Shown piece by piece: positions 61,180-64,000 of a stretch of 64,000 nucleotides of DNA. Both the position numbers and the translations under genes were made by a program. Below the pieces are notes generated by a model. It was not told the origin of the DNA. It saw only the letters and a list, made by a program, of their open reading frames with translations, and did no database searches. The stretch spans positions 185,180 through 249,179 of the forward strand of contig NZ_WEHU01000005.1 of NCBI RefSeq assembly GCF_009183415.1, given 5' to 3'. Numbering within the stretch: position 1 is the first letter of the stretch; each line of letters opens with the position of its first letter. This DNA is from Bacillus sp. B1-b2. GTDB lineage: Bacteria; Bacillota; Bacilli; Bacillales; Cytobacillaceae.

Positions 61180-62067
61180 CTAGCGAATATACCCATATAT
61201 TTCTCTCTTAGCAAAAAGGTCTATTAAATATTGAAGTTTTTGACTTTGGATTCTTCCTCTTCTGTTTATCAGCTGACTATAAAAAAGAAAATCATCATCC
61301 TTATAGGAGATTCCCACTACTGATGAATCTCCTTCTATACTAAATGTCGGGAGAAACGCTATTCCCCATTTATTATGGACAGCTCTTTTAATGGTTTCTA
61401 TGCTACTTAGCTCCATTGATAAACGATAGTCAATGAAGTTCTTCTCTAATTGTTTTAATAAATAAGCTCTATATGTACATCCTTCCTCCGTTAATACAAT
61501 GGTCTCCTTTTCCAAATCTTCTATTGTAACTGATTTTTTCTTTGTAAAAGGATGTTCAGGATAAACTACAATTTTCATCTCTTGTTTTTTTAATAATAAA
61601 CTTTGAATTCTTTCTGAATGAATGGGTTTATCCATAATAAGACCAAAATCAAGTTCATTTCGATGAATTTTTTCCAAAATGGTTGCTTCTGTATATGGAA
61701 AGATTTGCACTTTAACATCAGGGTATTTCTTCTTAAATTCTGCGATAATATTAGGCAAAATAAAAATGGCTAGAGATTCAATGGAACCAATCTTTACAGT
61801 ATTTATTTCTTGATTGTTTAAGCTTAAATGAGATTCCTCATATAATGCTAGCATTTTCTCTGCATAGCTATAGAGTGTCTCTCCCGCTGGAGTTAACTTC
61901 ATAGTTTTTCCGTGTCTTTCTAGAAGTTGTGTTCCTCCATATATAGCTTCAAGCTTTTGTATATGTGTTGTAATACTTGATTGTGCATAATCCAATACAT
62001 ATGAAGCTTTTGTATAGCTACCGCTTTTAACAACCTGAATAAATGATTTGAAATATACAAGTTCCAT
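61180..62067 (-). CDS. LysR-family transcriptional regulator
   Basis: A 295-residue regulator. The winged helix is at the start (ELVYFKSFIQVVKSGSYTKA, SYVLDYAQSSITTHIQKLE, LLERHGKTMKLTPAGE), and a periplasmic-binding-like effector domain follows (about 88-290). A Cys in EEGCTYRAYL may sit near the ligand site. By family comparison the start is ATG 62067; an ATG at 62109 with GGAG at correct spacing would add 14 residues and cannot be excluded. It is divergent from the rhodanese gene and probably controls it. Confidence 0.87.
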   Translation of the reverse strand: MELVYFKSFIQVVKSGSYTKASYVLDYAQSSITTHIQKLEAIYGGTQLLERHGKTMKLTPAGETLYSYAEKMLALYEESHLSLNNQEINTVKIGSIESLAIFILPNIIAEFKKKYPDVKVQIFPYTEATILEKIHRNELDFGLIMDKPIHSERIQSLLLKKQEMKIVVYPEHPFTKKKSVTIEDLEKETIVLTEEGCTYRAYLLKQLEKNFIDYRLSMELSSIETIKRAVHNKWGIAFLPTFSIEGDSSVVGISYKDDDFLFYSQLINRRGRIQSQKLQYLIDLFAKREIYGYIR

Positions 62068-62092
62068 TTCCTTCACATCTTTTCTATCGATA

Positions 62093-62105
62093 ATACTGAT
62101 AGTAT
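62093..62105. promoter_or_regulatory. Palindrome in the LysR-rhodanese intergenic region
   Basis: ATACT-GAT-AGTAT, a T-N11-A-type dyad expected for LysR regulators, between the divergent genes (78 bases before the rhodanese start). Confidence 0.35.
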
Positions 62106-62182
62106 ACATCAATAACTCCGTGCTTCGGTAATGTTTTTTCAAGCTATACTAAACAAGAACATAGATAAAGGAGGAAGTTATT

Positions 62183-62632
62183 ATGAAAAAAGAACCAAAA
62201 TTCTCATTAGCATTGAGCATCGAGCCAAGTAATACAGAAGCAGCATACGAGCACTTTATGAAGAAATTATCGTTCGAAACAGATGTAGCAGATCTTCTAA
62301 TTGATTTAAAAAAAGGATATCCAGGTCTACTTGTTGTTGATGTTAGAAGTGAAAAAGACTATGAAGAATGCCATATTCCACAAGCTATTTCACTACCTGG
62401 AAATAAAATATCTGAAAGTACAGTAGATACATTACCAAAAGAAAAAGTAATCGTAGCCTATTGTTGGGGACCTGCCTGTAATGGAGCAACAAGAGCGTGT
62501 GCAAAATTATCTAAATTAGGTTTTAGAGTAAAAGAATTAACAGGTGGAATGGAGTACTGGAGAAAAGAAGGTGGAGAAGTTATTGGAACTTTAGCAGAAA
62601 ATGCACCTCTATATTGGCGTTATAATAATTGA
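62183..62632 (+). CDS. Rhodanese-domain protein
   Basis: A 149-residue single-domain rhodanese. LLVVDVRSEKDYEECHIPQA carries the CH2A-like motif, and the active loop is AYCWGPACNGATRA with the persulfide Cys. GGMEYWRKEGGEVIG ends the domain. A ~40-residue helical lead precedes it. Sulfur transfer or disulfide/persulfide handling is likely. The second Cys in the loop (CWGPAC) is unusual. It is divergent from a LysR regulator. AAAGGAGG precedes the ATG. Confidence 0.87.
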   Translation: MKKEPKFSLALSIEPSNTEAAYEHFMKKLSFETDVADLLIDLKKGYPGLLVVDVRSEKDYEECHIPQAISLPGNKISESTVDTLPKEKVIVAYCWGPACNGATRACAKLSKLGFRVKELTGGMEYWRKEGGEVIGTLAENAPLYWRYNN

Positions 62633-62663
62633 CTAACATTATACCCTTTTTAAGAAGATTAAA

Positions 62664-62697
62664 GGAACTTCCATAAGTGGGGAGTTCTTTTTTCTAT
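62664..62697 (+). terminator. Terminator of the rhodanese gene
   Basis: AGGAACTTCC and GGGGAGTTCT pair imperfectly around a 6-base loop, followed by six T. Confidence 0.6.
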
Positions 62698-62887
62698 CTA
62701 TAAAATACTTTTTCTCCCCTCTCTTTAAGCTTACTATTAATATTTCTCCCTCTTCTATTATATTTTTCGAGACACATCCAAAAAATGGTTGACAATTACC
62801 TTGATGATATTTATTATATTGAATAATTTTGCAAAATTATAAATTTGATTCGCCATATAACGAATCATTTAAAAAGGAAGTATTGAA

Positions 62888-63916
62888 ATGGATAATGTAA
62901 ATCAATGGTTAGCAAAGCATGTACGCTTCATATACTCTCCATTTAGAGAAATGATGACAAGTTTACATGTTTTGACTAATCCATCCCATCACCTGACGAG
63001 GCTTGAATGGGCGAAAAAAACCAAAAGTAACATGTTATCTTCGATTTGGAATGATGTTGTTCTCTTTGGAGAAGTAACTAATGAATGGTTAAATTTCTTA
63101 GATTTAGAAGATTTGTTGCAATATGAAGAAAAACACGTGGAAGAAGCAATTGAACAAATAAAACTTCTCCCTGAAAAAACGTTTTTAATATTGTTATTAG
63201 GACAAAGAGCAACGCTAACTTATGAGGAGTTAAGTATGAATGAAAGGAAAATCCACTCCAAGCCTAAACAATACCGAGATAAATTATGTGATTTTTTATA
63301 CACCTATCATCAGGAATATTTTGCGAGAGAGTTATTTCGAGTAGAGCCATGGTTAATTAAGGCTGTCCATGAAATAAAAAAACAGTTTAAAGAAGATCCC
63401 CTGCAGACGATGAATTCTATTCATCCAAGATTTAAGCTTGATAGAAGAACCATCAAGTTTTTCAAAGCTGATACATGGACGTTTCATTTCGGGGAACTAT
63501 CTAAGCTAACCATTTATCCATCTAGTTTTATTGCACCACATCTTTTAGTTGGAATGGAAGTACCAGAAATTATGGTTTATCTACATGTTCCATTTCCAGT
63601 TGAAACAGTAGAAAATGCAGTTCCAGAAGACTTACTTCATACACTTACAGCTTTAGGGGATAAATCTCGTTTACAACTATTGAAGCTACTGTATTTTCAT
63701 TCTTATAGTACACAACAATTAACACTGTTAACTGACTTAGCGAAATCCACTATTTCTAAACACTTAAAGATTCTAGAAAAAGCGAATCTAATTAAAGGTG
63801 AACGACATGGTCACTTTGTTTTTTATCAAGTAAACCATTACACACTTAATCAATTAAAGGTTGATTTAAATCAATATCTCAACTTTCGCAGAGTGAAATC
63901 GGCAAATAAGACTTGA
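62888..63916 (+). CDS. ArsR-type helix-turn-helix regulator with large N-terminal domain
   Basis: A 342-residue protein. The first ~240 residues are an unassigned helical sensor-like domain; the last ~85 are an ArsR winged helix: LLHTLTALGDKSRLQLLKLL, LTDLAKSTISKHLKILEKAN and GHFVFYQVNHYTLNQL. No metal-binding Cys motif of SmtB/ArsR is seen, so it may respond to another signal. The unusual length puts it with long ArsR-like regulators of Bacillaceae. AAAAGGAAG precedes the ATG. Target genes are not visible in the window. Confidence 0.8.
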   Translation: MDNVNQWLAKHVRFIYSPFREMMTSLHVLTNPSHHLTRLEWAKKTKSNMLSSIWNDVVLFGEVTNEWLNFLDLEDLLQYEEKHVEEAIEQIKLLPEKTFLILLLGQRATLTYEELSMNERKIHSKPKQYRDKLCDFLYTYHQEYFARELFRVEPWLIKAVHEIKKQFKEDPLQTMNSIHPRFKLDRRTIKFFKADTWTFHFGELSKLTIYPSSFIAPHLLVGMEVPEIMVYLHVPFPVETVENAVPEDLLHTLTALGDKSRLQLLKLLYFHSYSTQQLTLLTDLAKSTISKHLKILEKANLIKGERHGHFVFYQVNHYTLNQLKVDLNQYLNFRRVKSANKT

Positions 63917-63999
63917 TATAGCTTGGAAGGCCAGAGATCCACTGCTCAAGTTGACTTAGTATCAACTTTTTGATTTTCTTATTCGTCTGTTTTAGTGCG
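63879..63999 (-). CDS. Possible 3' end of a minus-strand gene cut by the window edge
   Basis: An open minus-strand frame enters at the window end (ALKQTNKKIKKLILSQLEQW and ISGLPSYIKSYLPISLCES) and ends with TGA at 63881-63879, overlapping the convergent ArsR gene by 38 bases. It may be real or chance. Confidence 0.25.
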   Translation of the reverse strand, partial: ALKQTNKKIKKLILSQLEQWISGLPSYIKSYLPISLCES

Positions 64000-64000
64000 T

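Noticed and set aside
1..64000. CRISPR arrays, tRNA or rRNA genes, complete insertion sequences, known anti-phage systems
   Set aside because: No spaced direct repeats, cloverleaf-like or rRNA segments, full transposase genes or recognisable defence gene sets were found on reading both strands.

Overview
The window is low-GC Firmicute DNA, most likely from a spore-forming member of the Bacillaceae. The evidence is parE-parC followed by a yneT-type gene, spoIIP, a four-gene yraD/E/F/G-type (CotF family) coat cluster, close homologues of B. subtilis YcgQ, YcgR, YhcW, YdeI, YwqG and ThiT, AGGAGG-type ribosome sites, and many TTG starts whose position is fixed by a Shine-Dalgarno site. I found no rRNA, tRNA, CRISPR array, complete insertion sequence or prophage.

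Layout. 1-4.8 kb: the end of a PAS-GGDEF diguanylate cyclase, a two-gene membrane/MltG-like unit, a small phospholipase A2-like protein, a DUF1906 surface protein whose ribosome site lies in a hairpin, and a GNAT enzyme. 4.8-13.7 kb: the YcgQR permease pair, an old-yellow-enzyme reductase with a Fur-like box on its promoter, a 7TM-GGDEF receptor, an NlpC/P60-like protein, a PadR-HAAS sensor unit and a soluble PAS chemoreceptor. 13.9-24.6 kb: a short Fur-regulated FbpA-type gene, HAD phosphatases, a DUF421 protein, decayed ABC/kinase and acetyltransferase remnants, a ROK repressor with its operator and an MFS transporter, and the coat cluster. 25-32 kb: DUF975 protein, transglutaminase, P-loop kinase, histidine phosphatase, a methyltransferase/flavoprotein pair and a recombinase remnant. 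30.8-36.8 kb: a divergent AraC regulator and GH42 beta-galactosidase, a repeat element, an AbrB-type membrane protein and an exported protein. 37-42.4 kb: yneT, parE, parC. 42.5-52 kb: AlkD-like, YwqG, GH18, GNAT, riboswitch-controlled thiT, YdeI, a broken phosphatase, Nudix and a class V aminotransferase. 52-59 kb: an integrase-like protein without catalytic residues, spoIIP, a FabZ-like/PlsC pair, an esterase, a PHP phosphatase, the second repeat copy and a flavoprotein remnant. 58.5-64 kb: Rrf2 plus methyltransferase under a perfect palindrome, a sulfotransferase, LysR/rhodanese and an ArsR-type regulator.

How the genes work together. Most are short housekeeping or accessory operons ending in clear intrinsic terminators. 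Several local circuits can be read directly: TPP riboswitch to thiT, Fur box to fbpA, ROK operator to ROK-MFS, Rrf2 palindrome to Rrf2-methyltransferase, and PadR with HAAS. The most unusual signal is a ~252-255 bp structured repeat in two ~96% identical copies (34400 and 57907). Each copy sits in an intrinsic terminator, and the terminator hairpin is present on both sides. No complete new multi-gene system could be supported; several genes have unusual residues at catalytic positions and the window holds many pseudogene scraps.
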